18,977 nucleotides of DNA from JAGGZI01 sp964399605 (lineage in GTDB: Archaea > Aenigmatarchaeota > Aenigmatarchaeia > PWEA01 > JAGHBM01), in the NCBI GenBank assembly GCA_964399605.1, contig CAYNRH010000015.1, positions 1 through 18,977 of the forward strand. The letters are read 5' to 3'. The notes beneath the pieces were generated by a model, which saw nothing but the letters and a program-made list of their open reading frames with translations, was not told where the DNA came from and did not search any database. Shown here piece by piece: positions 13,227 to 18,977 of the stretch. Position 1 is the first letter of the stretch. Every line of letters starts with the position of its first letter. Position numbers and translations under genes: made by a program.

Positions 13227-13604
13227 TTATTTTAACGGAACAAATTTGCTTGACCTTGTTGCACCCATTCCAGGAGATGAATGCTTTGTTTCTTTTCTTG
13301 TCAGTGTCATCTCCCCAAGGAAGAGTCCAATCATTTCCGGTATAATTTCAACTGTTACATACTCTTTTCCATTGTATATCCCAATCTTTTTTCCAACCAT
13401 TTCAGGTAATATTATCATCTCTCTTTTTTTGGTTTTGACAAATGTTTTCCCCTCTTTCAATCTTTTAAGGAGCTTTTTTTGCTCGTAGCTTAACCCTCTT
13501 TTCAAGCTTCTCCTTTTTCTTGAAGTCAGTAATTTTGAAAACTCCTCAATGCTCATTTTTTGGAGTTCTTCCAGACTTTTTCCCCTAAACAAAAATTTTG
13601 CCAT
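13227..13604 (-). CDS. rps19: 30S ribosomal protein S19 (uS19)
   Basis: The 125-residue protein has the archaeal N-terminal extension with FRGKSLEELQKMSIEEF and the S19 core: KTKKREMIILPEMVGKKIGIYNG, then EMIGLFLGEMTLTRK and the C-terminal HSSPGMGATRSSKFVPLK. It binds the head of the small subunit near the A site. Starts with ATG after GTGAT. Confidence 0.95.
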   Translation of the reverse strand: MAKFLFRGKSLEELQKMSIEEFSKLLTSRKRRSLKRGLSYEQKKLLKRLKEGKTFVKTKKREMIILPEMVGKKIGIYNGKEYVTVEIIPEMIGLFLGEMTLTRKETKHSSPGMGATRSSKFVPLK

Positions 13605-13609
13605 TTACA

Positions 13610-14293
13610 TCACTTCTTTTTTCCAGTTCTTCTTGCCGCGATTGTACCAACCTTCGCGCCAGGCGGTGCATTTCTTGATACGTTTTTAGGTATACCTGGT
13701 TTTGTCTTACCCCCAAAGGGATGATCAACAGGATTCATTGCAGTACCGGATACAATCGGATACAACTTTCCTTTTGATTTCATTATCTTATGTTTTATTC
13801 CAGCTTTTACGAATGGTTTGTCTGTTCTTCCTCCACCTGCAACAACACCTATTGTTGCTCTGCACTTTAGGTTTAATTCTTTTGTCTTTTTTGATGGAAA
13901 TCTGACGACACATTTATTTTTATCTTTGCTTACCACAAAGCCAAATTCACCGCTGCTTCTTATGAATGTTCCATTATTTCCTGGAACCTTTTCTATATTG
14001 AATATTGGTGTCCCTTCGGGTATTTTGCCCAAAGGCAAGACATTTCCCTCAGCAATCTGGGCGCTTTCCCCTATTTCTATCAAGTCACCAACACTTATAT
14101 TCTCAGGTGCAATCATCAAGAAATTGCTTCCGTTTTCGTGTCTTATTTTCATTAAAGGTTTGCCTATGTTGTGGACAATATCAACGACAAGGCCTTTCCC
14201 TTCTATATATTTAGGCTTGCCAATTCTTCTATGCCCAGGCGACCTGAACCTTTTGTTTGAACCTTTTCTTCTTGCCCTTATTCTCTTACCCAT
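13610..14293 (-). CDS. rpl2: 50S ribosomal protein L2 (uL2)
   Basis: The 227-residue protein has the OB/SH3-like middle (GKPLMKIRHENGSNFLMIAPE) and the highly conserved C-terminal region with SGTAMNPVDHPFGGK, where the histidine lies near the peptidyl-transferase centre, and RNAPPGAKVGTIAARRTG. The binding site GGTGT lies seven bases before the ATG. An 18-bp copy of this start (binding site through ATG) lies 64 bp upstream and opens a 23-codon frame whose stop overlaps the L2 start. Confidence 0.96.
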   Translation of the reverse strand: MGKRIRARRKGSNKRFRSPGHRRIGKPKYIEGKGLVVDIVHNIGKPLMKIRHENGSNFLMIAPENISVGDLIEIGESAQIAEGNVLPLGKIPEGTPIFNIEKVPGNNGTFIRSSGEFGFVVSKDKNKCVVRFPSKKTKELNLKCRATIGVVAGGGRTDKPFVKAGIKHKIMKSKGKLYPIVSGTAMNPVDHPFGGKTKPGIPKNVSRNAPPGAKVGTIAARRTGKKK

Positions 14294-14357
14294 ACAAAAG
14301 ACACCTACGGTTTCTTTCTGTACTATCTTCCCTTACTTTACAAAAAATTTTATTCAT
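14286..14357 (-). CDS. Possible leader peptide before rpl2 (23 aa)
   Basis: The upstream copy of the L2 start region opens a frame at ATG 14357 that runs 23 codons and ends with TAA at 14288-14286, overlapping the first codons of L2 by eight bases. Its residues (starting MNKIFCKVRED) match nothing I know. The geometry allows termination-reinitiation coupling with L2, but translation is not shown. Confidence 0.28.
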   Translation of the reverse strand: MNKIFCKVREDSTERNRRCLLYG

Positions 14358-14372
14358 ACAAAAGACACCTAC
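14291..14372 (-). repeat. Duplicated initiation region upstream of rpl2
   Basis: The 18 bases at 14291-14308 are repeated exactly at 14355-14372, with a 64-bp period. On the minus strand each copy reads GTAGGTGTCTTTTGTATG, i.e. ribosome-binding site plus start codon. The upstream copy abuts the rpl23 stop codon, which is where the L2 start presumably lay before duplication. Confidence 0.85.
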
Positions 14373-14666
14373 TTATATCATACCCAATTTTGTTGCTATA
14401 TCAAGTGCGTTGTATTTTGAATTCAGCCTGATAAAAGCTTTTTTTCTATTTTTTGTATCGTTTAATATGTTCACACTTTCAACCTTTACGTTGAACGCTT
14501 TTTCAATTGCATATTTTATCTGTTTTTTTGTTGATTTCTCATTAACCATAAACACAAGCTTATTTTCTGTTTCCACGAGACCAATGCTTTTTTCGCTTAG
14601 ATGCGGCGCTACCAGTATGTCCCATGGATTTATCAGTATTTTTTTTTCTTCACTCTTCTTTGCCAT
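14373..14666 (-). CDS. rpl23: 50S ribosomal protein L23 (uL23)
   Basis: The ATG at 14666 (MAKKSEEKK) follows GGTGA by five bases; a GTG three codons earlier is part of that site. The product has 97 residues with the family pattern LVAPHLSEKSIGLVETENKL, the segment KKQIKYAIEKAFNVKVESVN and a C-terminal AFIRL. L23 sits at the tunnel exit and docks SRP and SecY. The start overlaps the rpl4 end by 17 bases. Confidence 0.95.
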   Translation of the reverse strand: MAKKSEEKKILINPWDILVAPHLSEKSIGLVETENKLVFMVNEKSTKKQIKYAIEKAFNVKVESVNILNDTKNRKKAFIRLNSKYNALDIATKLGMI

Positions 14667-15456
14667 TATTCTCACCTAATGATTCAATTGCGGATTTTGT
14701 CCAAATTGTCAGCCTTATTCCGTGCGCTCCCGGGGAGAGTAACTCCGAATTAAGATTTTTAACATCAGCAACACTTACACCTGGTATGTTTTCTGCTATT
14801 TTTGATATTTTTTCGTCATCTTTTACAACAATCAAGGGTCCAACCCTCTTCTTGTGAAGGCCTCTCCTTATTTTGCCCTTTCCTGCCCTTTTCTTTTTTT
14901 TGTCCAGTCTTTTCAATTCGTTTTCCAATCCAATTTTGGTTAAAAATTCAATTAGTTCTTTAGTTTTTTTCAGATTTTTGATAGAATCGTCAACAACCAA
15001 TGGAAGTTTTGCATCAAATATATGCCCCCTCTCTTTCACCAGTTCTGGATTTGACGTCCCTGCTATTGCGCTGCATATTGCAAGCAACCTTTCTTTTTTG
15101 TTTATCTTTTTTGTCCAGTCTTTTTCAACTTTTGGTGGATGTGCTCTCCTACCACCAACTGTTTGTGGAGCAAATCTTGCCCTCATGAATCTTCCAGTGT
15201 CGCCATGCTCCCTCGGAAGTCTTGCCATTTCCCTGTGCATCATCTTTTGGTCTGGTGGCAATTCGCTGAGTCCATGATAATGAGCGGATGTTCTTTTCCC
15301 AGCCATTTTGTCTGAGCCATATGGCTGTCTCCTGTTTGCCTGAGCCGCGAGTACAGCCCTTTTTATGATATCAGGTCTATAAGGGGTAGAGAAAACACTC
15401 GGCAACTCTATATTTCCCTTAACTTTTCCGTTCAAATCTAAAACATCGACTTTCAT
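14650..15456 (-). CDS. rpl4: 50S ribosomal protein L4 (uL4, archaeal L1e type)
   Basis: The 268-residue protein opens with MKVDVLDLNGKVKGNIELP and FSTPYRPDIIKRAVLAAQANRRQ in two blocks. The tunnel-lining loop is recognisable from RFMRARFAPQTVGGRRAHPP. The C-terminal half has VDDSIKNLKKTKELIEFL and ends with LLSPGAHGIRLTIWTKSAI, typical of archaeal L4. GGTGT lies four bases before the ATG. Confidence 0.96.
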   Translation of the reverse strand: MKVDVLDLNGKVKGNIELPSVFSTPYRPDIIKRAVLAAQANRRQPYGSDKMAGKRTSAHYHGLSELPPDQKMMHREMARLPREHGDTGRFMRARFAPQTVGGRRAHPPKVEKDWTKKINKKERLLAICSAIAGTSNPELVKERGHIFDAKLPLVVDDSIKNLKKTKELIEFLTKIGLENELKRLDKKKKRAGKGKIRRGLHKKRVGPLIVVKDDEKISKIAENIPGVSVADVKNLNSELLSPGAHGIRLTIWTKSAIESLGENNGKEE

Positions 15457-15464
15457 TTTTACAC

Positions 15465-16436
15465 CTATTGCTGGCTTAAGTTTGAAATTTTTGATAATTC
15501 AACCGGGTATCCTTTTCTGTATGCCCTAATAGGAGACCTTAAAATTATTAGCCTTTTTTTGGGCCCTGGAATGGAACCCTTTAATAAAACAAATTTGCCC
15601 TTGACTTCTCCATATTTTACAAAACCGCCTGCTGGATTGACCTCTTCAGGTTTTTCACCTATTTTGTATATTTGTTTGTTGAATTCGGTTCTCCTTTGAA
15701 AGCCAAGCTGTCCTGCCTGCGCTGTTGTATACGGAACTCTTGCAAGTCCTTCCGGAGCCATTAGTCCTATCTGTCTGTGGTGCTGTTCATCTTTTCTTCC
15801 CCTAACTTTTACGCCAAATCTCTTCACAACGCCCTGAAATCCCTTCCCCTTGGTTATTGATGTGACGTCGACGAATTCTCCGTCTTTAAACACATCATCT
15901 ATTTTCAATTCTTTACCAAGAAGGTCTTTCCCGCTTTTCAGCTGTTCCTCCAAAGTTCCTCCCATTTCAATTTCAAATATTTCAGGGGTTTTCTTTCCAA
16001 AACCAGCTTTACTTGGCTGTGTAGAAACGATAAGTCTTATCTTTGATAGCTTTTCCGTTTTTTCTATATCTTTTGTTTTTGATTTTTTTATTCCCTTTGG
16101 AGCTTTAATATGTTTTTTTATTGTTTTAGGAATATCTTTGGCATATATTTCCGTTAGAGGAAGGTTATCAGAAGAATAAGCGCGCAAACCAAGAACGAAA
16201 AGCGGGGGAACTTCAATGACAGTAACAGCGTGAGAAACAGTTTGCCCCTGTGTCGGGGAACCTTTTTTATTGTCTATGAGAAAAACATTTGTCATACCTG
16301 CCTTATACCCGGCAAAAGCAAGCGGTTTAGCATCTTTAACCTGAGGGTAATGCTTTATCGAAGGATAGATACGTCTAGCTCTTTTCCTCGGCCAATACTG
16401 CATGCTTCCATCTCTTGGTTTATGTGTTGAAGGCAT
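15465..16436 (-). CDS. rpl3: 50S ribosomal protein L3 (uL3), first gene of the operon
   Basis: The 323-residue protein has archaeal L3 features: N-terminal GSMQYWPRKRARRIYPSIKH, the AFAGYKAGMTNVFLID block, and the central motif VTSITKGKGFQGVVKRFGVK followed by a His pair (DEQHHRQIG) in the loop that reaches the peptidyl-transferase centre. GGTGG stands five bases before the ATG. No ribosomal gene lies upstream and a TATA-like element is present about 75 bases before the start, so this is the operon head. Confidence 0.96.
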   Translation of the reverse strand: MPSTHKPRDGSMQYWPRKRARRIYPSIKHYPQVKDAKPLAFAGYKAGMTNVFLIDNKKGSPTQGQTVSHAVTVIEVPPLFVLGLRAYSSDNLPLTEIYAKDIPKTIKKHIKAPKGIKKSKTKDIEKTEKLSKIRLIVSTQPSKAGFGKKTPEIFEIEMGGTLEEQLKSGKDLLGKELKIDDVFKDGEFVDVTSITKGKGFQGVVKRFGVKVRGRKDEQHHRQIGLMAPEGLARVPYTTAQAGQLGFQRRTEFNKQIYKIGEKPEEVNPAGGFVKYGEVKGKFVLLKGSIPGPKKRLIILRSPIRAYRKGYPVELSKISNLSQQ

Positions 16437-16520
16437 TTATTCCACCATTTGTTTTCAGGTATCTTTAACGTACCCATCACCAGGTTATGAATATTTGAGG
16501 GGTACTATTATTTAAATATT
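16437..16520 (-). promoter_or_regulatory. Promoter and leader of the ribosomal-protein operon
   Basis: On the minus strand AATATTTAAATAAT (16520-16508 region) is a good archaeal TATA box. Transcription should start about 25 bases later, giving a leader of about 50 nt that ends in the GGTGG site of rpl3. The leader contains GGTGATG at 16477, whose binding site is too close to that ATG to be convincing. I see no clear regulatory RNA fold. Confidence 0.55.
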
Positions 16521-16564
16521 TAGAGAACACGGCAGATAGACAATCCTAGACGTTGAGAGACATA

Positions 16565-16635
16565 CTAATTAGCAATAAATAAGTATTTAAAGATTATTTT
16601 CTAATTAGTTATTATTAAGTAGTGATGGTGATTTA
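16565..16635 (+). promoter_or_regulatory. Promoter of the ATP-grasp-like gene with paired CTAATTAG palindromes
   Basis: TATTTAAAGA (16584-16593) is a plausible TATA box, placing the transcript start near 16612-16617. Identical 8-base palindromes CTAATTAG occur at 16565-16572 and 16601-16608, one on each side of it, 36 bp apart. The second lies between the TATA box and the start of transcription, a typical repressor position. GGTGA at 16627-16631 is the ribosome-binding site. Confidence 0.45.
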
Positions 16636-17655
16636 TTGCAGAAATTGTATGAAGATGCTATAAATGAAGACCGGGGATATGTTCCCATAGGATTTGACTG
16701 GATAAAGAGCGGTGATAATTTGATTCTTCTAGAGATGAATGTAAATCCAGGGTTTACTGACCATAAAAATTTCGGCTCAAGGTTAAGTTATTTTGCCATA
16801 TTTTCTTACTTTAAGACTAATCAACACAGGATTTTTGGAGATTTGATGCCAGAATATTGTGATGATGAAGAAAAGTTTAATGATTTCATAAAAAAACATG
16901 ATGGAAAGGTTGTTTATAAGAGCGATATGGGTACTATGGGCGATGGCGTCAGTATTTTAAAAGCTCCCGAATGGGTACCTGACATGATTGAAGAATTTAT
17001 AGAAGGGGATACACACAAAAAGCATAATGGGAAAGAATATCCATATGTATTTAGAAATGTTATTAAATTATACTCTATAATGGATGATGTATTTTTTCAA
17101 CAAACAGATGCATTTAAAAAAGTTTCAAAGACTCCTGTTGATGAAGGTGTCAATGATCCGAATAAGAAGTATAGAGTTAATGTAATGAATTATTATGGTG
17201 CAGAAGAGGTTCCTACAAGCGAAGAAGAAGATGAAATGCTTTTCAAATATACACAAAGAGCTATGGATAGATTTATAAAAAATGCAAAAAAATCACAATG
17301 GGACGCCAGAAGAATGTTTTCAGATAGAATAATTACACTCAACTTTCATGTGTATTCAAGTCCATTGACAAAATTACTGACAGATAAAGGTTATAACGTA
17401 TGCGAAATGAAGTTTGGTCGATATGACTTTGATTTTTCTTTGGCAAAAAAAGCGGCAGAGTATGGGGTTGATGCGTTTCTTTATCCTAAAAAATTCAGAG
17501 TTGAGATGTCTCTAAACATGTGGGGAGATGCTACCATAGATGAGAGTGAAATTCCAGACCTGCCATATTTCTTTAATCCTGAGAAGGAGGATAAAGAAGT
17601 AATAGCAGAAAAAATAATAGAGCAGTTTCATAAGAACAGAAAGAGTTTTTCTTAA
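16636..17655 (+). CDS. ATP-grasp-like enzyme, apparently circularly permuted
   Basis: I do not know the exact family. The 339-residue frame begins with TTG, four bases after GGTGA; no ATG or GTG occurs before the upstream stop at 16606. Residues 31-40 (LLEMNVNPGF) look like the metal-binding E-x-N-x-NPG motif that normally ends an ATP-grasp fold. After it come KVVYKSDMGTMGDGVSIL (91-108), like the nucleotide-binding Lys and glycine loop of the first half, EEFIEG at 119-124, and YRVNVMNYYGAEEV (179-192). The order is thus reversed relative to ordinary ATP-grasp enzymes, as in the circularly permuted families. The last 120 residues are unassigned. Such enzymes ligate a carboxylate to an amine or thiol using ATP; the substrate is unknown. 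Alternatively the N-terminus was lost. Confidence 0.65.
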   Translation: MQKLYEDAINEDRGYVPIGFDWIKSGDNLILLEMNVNPGFTDHKNFGSRLSYFAIFSYFKTNQHRIFGDLMPEYCDDEEKFNDFIKKHDGKVVYKSDMGTMGDGVSILKAPEWVPDMIEEFIEGDTHKKHNGKEYPYVFRNVIKLYSIMDDVFFQQTDAFKKVSKTPVDEGVNDPNKKYRVNVMNYYGAEEVPTSEEEDEMLFKYTQRAMDRFIKNAKKSQWDARRMFSDRIITLNFHVYSSPLTKLLTDKGYNVCEMKFGRYDFDFSLAKKAAEYGVDAFLYPKKFRVEMSLNMWGDATIDESEIPDLPYFFNPEKEDKEVIAEKIIEQFHKNRKSFS

Positions 17656-18713
17656 TGTTTGTAATCCTCTGATGCTTTACTAACTGTAGCGCCGCGCTGG
17701 CCGCTGTATTTTGATTTGTATGGTTTTGTGCATTCAGTTTTAAGCGGATGTATCTCCAATTCTCCCATTTTCATATATGGATATATAGTGTCTTTGTTGT
17801 CTATTCCCGGTATAAACTGCTCAAGTGTTATGGTGCCTTCAAATCCGGGGTCTATGTATCCTGCATTGGAGTGTGTTCTTACATTGTAAGGTGATTGGTA
17901 GATTTCTCTCAACATACCTACAAATTCAGGTCCTATATAAACAGTTTCAGCGGAAGAGCCCAAAAAGAAATTGTTGAATCCTATTCTATATCCATTACTT
18001 ATATCTATTTTTTCGTATAATCCCTTCAAATCTTTTTTTGGGTCTATTTCACTTCCTATAAATTTTCTTATCACAGGGTCCAGACTCAAAACAAGGGAGT
18101 GGTTGTCTATTTCATATTTAGGGAGAGTTACCTCTTCTCCATACCATTCTTTTGTCTGATAAAATTTTATTTTACCATCTCCCAAGGCTTTTAATATTTC
18201 TTTGTTGGTTAAAAATTCCATTCCATCATGAAAAATACCCTGGCATATCCTGTCTTTTGGCCTTAATTTAACTGGCTTGTCATGGCATATAATGGAAAGT
18301 CCTATACTCCCTTCAAATTTTTCATATCTTCTAACATCAAGTCTGTCATCTACATGCTGAACTCTCACGCCCATTCTTGCCCAGCTGCTCCTGGTATCCA
18401 CATCAAGCATTATATTTTCGTCCATTTTCACATTTTCTATGGTTGTGGCTAAGTACGATTCACCGTTGTTTATCCACCAGAAGTCCTCACTACCATTGTT
18501 TTTTAATGGAACCTTCTCACATCTCTTCTCCAGGAAAACGTCCATGTCCTCATCAAGCATCCATGGTTCAAAAACTAAATCTTTCTTTAATTTGTAGAGC
18601 TGTTTTACATGGAAGTCAACAGAAGATGGACCAACACCTTTTATAAGTGGATCTATATTAATTTCTCCGTTTTTCATTGCTCGGTTAATGTCGGTATCTG
18701 AAAATATTGCCAT
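17652..18713 (-). CDS. Double-length dCTP deaminase/dUTPase-family protein
   Basis: At 353 residues it is nearly twice an ordinary dCTP deaminase. The first half starts IFSDTDINRAM like Dcd, has PSSVDFHV (29-36) and the catalytic-type RSSWARMG (108-115), then a degenerate EKFEGSIGLSI (131-141) where the catalytic glutamate position is Ser, and KPVKLRPKDRICQGIF. The second half has AGYIDPGFEGTITLE (284-298), with the expected catalytic Glu at 298, but no RSS motif; it ends with YSGQRGAT (336-343), like the Dcd C-terminal lid. The two halves thus share out one set of motifs. Dcd makes dUTP (or dUMP) from dCTP. Some bacteria have a double-length dCTP deaminase family of similar size. A TATA element 22-31 bases upstream and no binding site suggest a leaderless transcript. 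Confidence 0.82.
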   Translation of the reverse strand: MAIFSDTDINRAMKNGEINIDPLIKGVGPSSVDFHVKQLYKLKKDLVFEPWMLDEDMDVFLEKRCEKVPLKNNGSEDFWWINNGESYLATTIENVKMDENIMLDVDTRSSWARMGVRVQHVDDRLDVRRYEKFEGSIGLSIICHDKPVKLRPKDRICQGIFHDGMEFLTNKEILKALGDGKIKFYQTKEWYGEEVTLPKYEIDNHSLVLSLDPVIRKFIGSEIDPKKDLKGLYEKIDISNGYRIGFNNFFLGSSAETVYIGPEFVGMLREIYQSPYNVRTHSNAGYIDPGFEGTITLEQFIPGIDNKDTIYPYMKMGELEIHPLKTECTKPYKSKYSGQRGATVSKASEDYKH

Positions 18714-18744
18714 ATATTATTACTGCGCACAAAATTTTAAATAT
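18714..18744 (-). promoter_or_regulatory. Promoter of the dCTP-deaminase-like gene
   Basis: On the minus strand ATATTTAAAA (18744-18735) is centred about 26 bases before the ATG at 18713, with no GGTG site between. The mRNA is probably leaderless. Confidence 0.5.
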
Positions 18745-18779
18745 CAGAAAACAACTCCAAGTTTTGAGACGAATTAATT

Positions 18780-18837
18780 GAAATATACGAAGTATATTTC
18801 CTTTTTGTTGGAATAAAAATTGCTTTGCAATTTTTAT
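18780..18837. repeat. Two adjacent perfect hairpins in the 3' intergenic region
   Basis: GAAATATAC-GAA-GTATATTTC (18780-18800) is a 9-bp stem with a 3-base loop, and ATAAAAATTGC-TTT-GCAATTTTTAT (18813-18837) is an 11-bp stem with a 3-base loop. They lie between the dCTP-deaminase-like gene and the edge tRNA. The first is followed on the plus strand by a run of T, and either could mark an end or processing site of the tRNA transcript. From 18714 to 18894 I see no gene. Confidence 0.5.
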
Positions 18838-18894
18838 GATGGCGCTAAATCACCATTAGGTTTGAATATTATGTTTTTATTTTTGTAAACCAAA

Positions 18895-18977
18895 TGGCGC
18901 TGGGAGAGGGACACTCACACCGAATATCAAGAAAACGCTTTTGCGTTTTCAAGTTTTTGGGAATACAAGAACTTTTT
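18895..18977 (-). tRNA. 3' end of a second tRNA-Ser-like gene, truncated at the window edge
   Basis: On the minus strand the sequence TCCCTCTCCCAGCGCCA (18911-18895) equals the 3' exon of the tRNA at 7-263: T60, T-stem half, acceptor half, G73 and CCA. The preceding bases GAG-TGT match the GAG-TAT of the other gene's T-loop splice site, so a T-loop intron is likely here too. It holds a perfect hairpin, GAAAACGC-AAAA-GCGTTTTC (18931-18950), and extends past the window, so the anticodon is unknown. It could instead be a displaced tRNA fragment. Confidence 0.55.

Noticed and set aside
13818..14420. Long plus-strand frames opposite ribosomal genes (for example opposite L2, L4, cbf5 and SecY)
   Set aside because: They are rich in Ser, Phe and Leu because they are the complements of Lys/Glu-rich genes; they lack binding sites and family motifs.
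16354..16477. A 40-codon upstream frame from the ATG at 16477 overlapping rpl3
   Set aside because: Its GGTG site is only one base from the ATG, too close to work, and its residues show no family resemblance.
4..18911. The identical 20-bp tRNA ends at both window edges as attachment sites of an integrated element
   Set aside because: The DNA between them is a core ribosomal operon with no integrase. Two serine tRNA genes sharing an acceptor end explain the repeat better.

Overview
The window is archaeal. Its minus strand carries the classic fused archaeal S10/spc ribosomal-protein cluster: L3-L4-L23-L2-S19-L22-S3-L29-aIF1-Rnp1-S17-L14-L24-S4e-L5-S14-S8-L6-L32e-(zinc ribbon)-L19e-L18-S5-L30-L15-SecY. 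It includes the archaeal/eukaryotic-type members S4e, L32e and L19e, the RNase P protein Rnp1 and initiation factor aIF1. The DNA is AT-rich and tightly packed. Several ribosomal proteins look short (L18, L22, L32e), which fits a small-genome archaeon, possibly of the DPANN group, but the lineage cannot be fixed from sequence reading alone.

Layout, left to right. Bases 7-263 (minus) are an intron-rich tRNA-Ser. A 56-residue Trm112-like zinc protein, the RNA-guided pseudouridine synthase Cbf5 and a DUF106/EMC3 (Oxa1-like) membrane protein follow on the minus strand. A multi-pass membrane protein of unknown function is on the plus strand at 2196-3005. The 26-gene ribosomal operon occupies 16436 down to 3011. 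It is read from a promoter near 16508-16520 and probably ends in T-tracts that lie inside the lysine-tail codons of the convergent membrane-protein gene. Divergent from the operon is a plus-strand ATP-grasp-like gene, which converges on a double-length dCTP-deaminase-like gene. The right edge holds the 3' end of a second tRNA like the first.

Inside the operon almost every gene starts 4-7 bases after a GGTG-type ribosome-binding site, or overlaps the previous stop as ATGA. This regular pattern let me correct several starts (L5, L6, L14, L23, L24, L30, S17, Rnp1, SecY). It also exposes an exception: aIF1 has a well-placed binding site, but the codon at the start position is ATC. No ATG, GTG or TTG lies in frame before the conserved zinc-binding motif.

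The initiation regions of three operon genes (aIF1, L15, L2) are locally duplicated. At aIF1 a 55-bp unit is tandemly repeated and the assembly has a 100-N gap in the array. At L15 and L2 a single duplication creates a short leader reading frame that ends on the real start codon. These duplicated starts, the ATC start on the factor that polices start-codon choice, the C2H2 fingers fused to both S3 and L24, and the multi-intron tRNA-Ser are the main points of interest.
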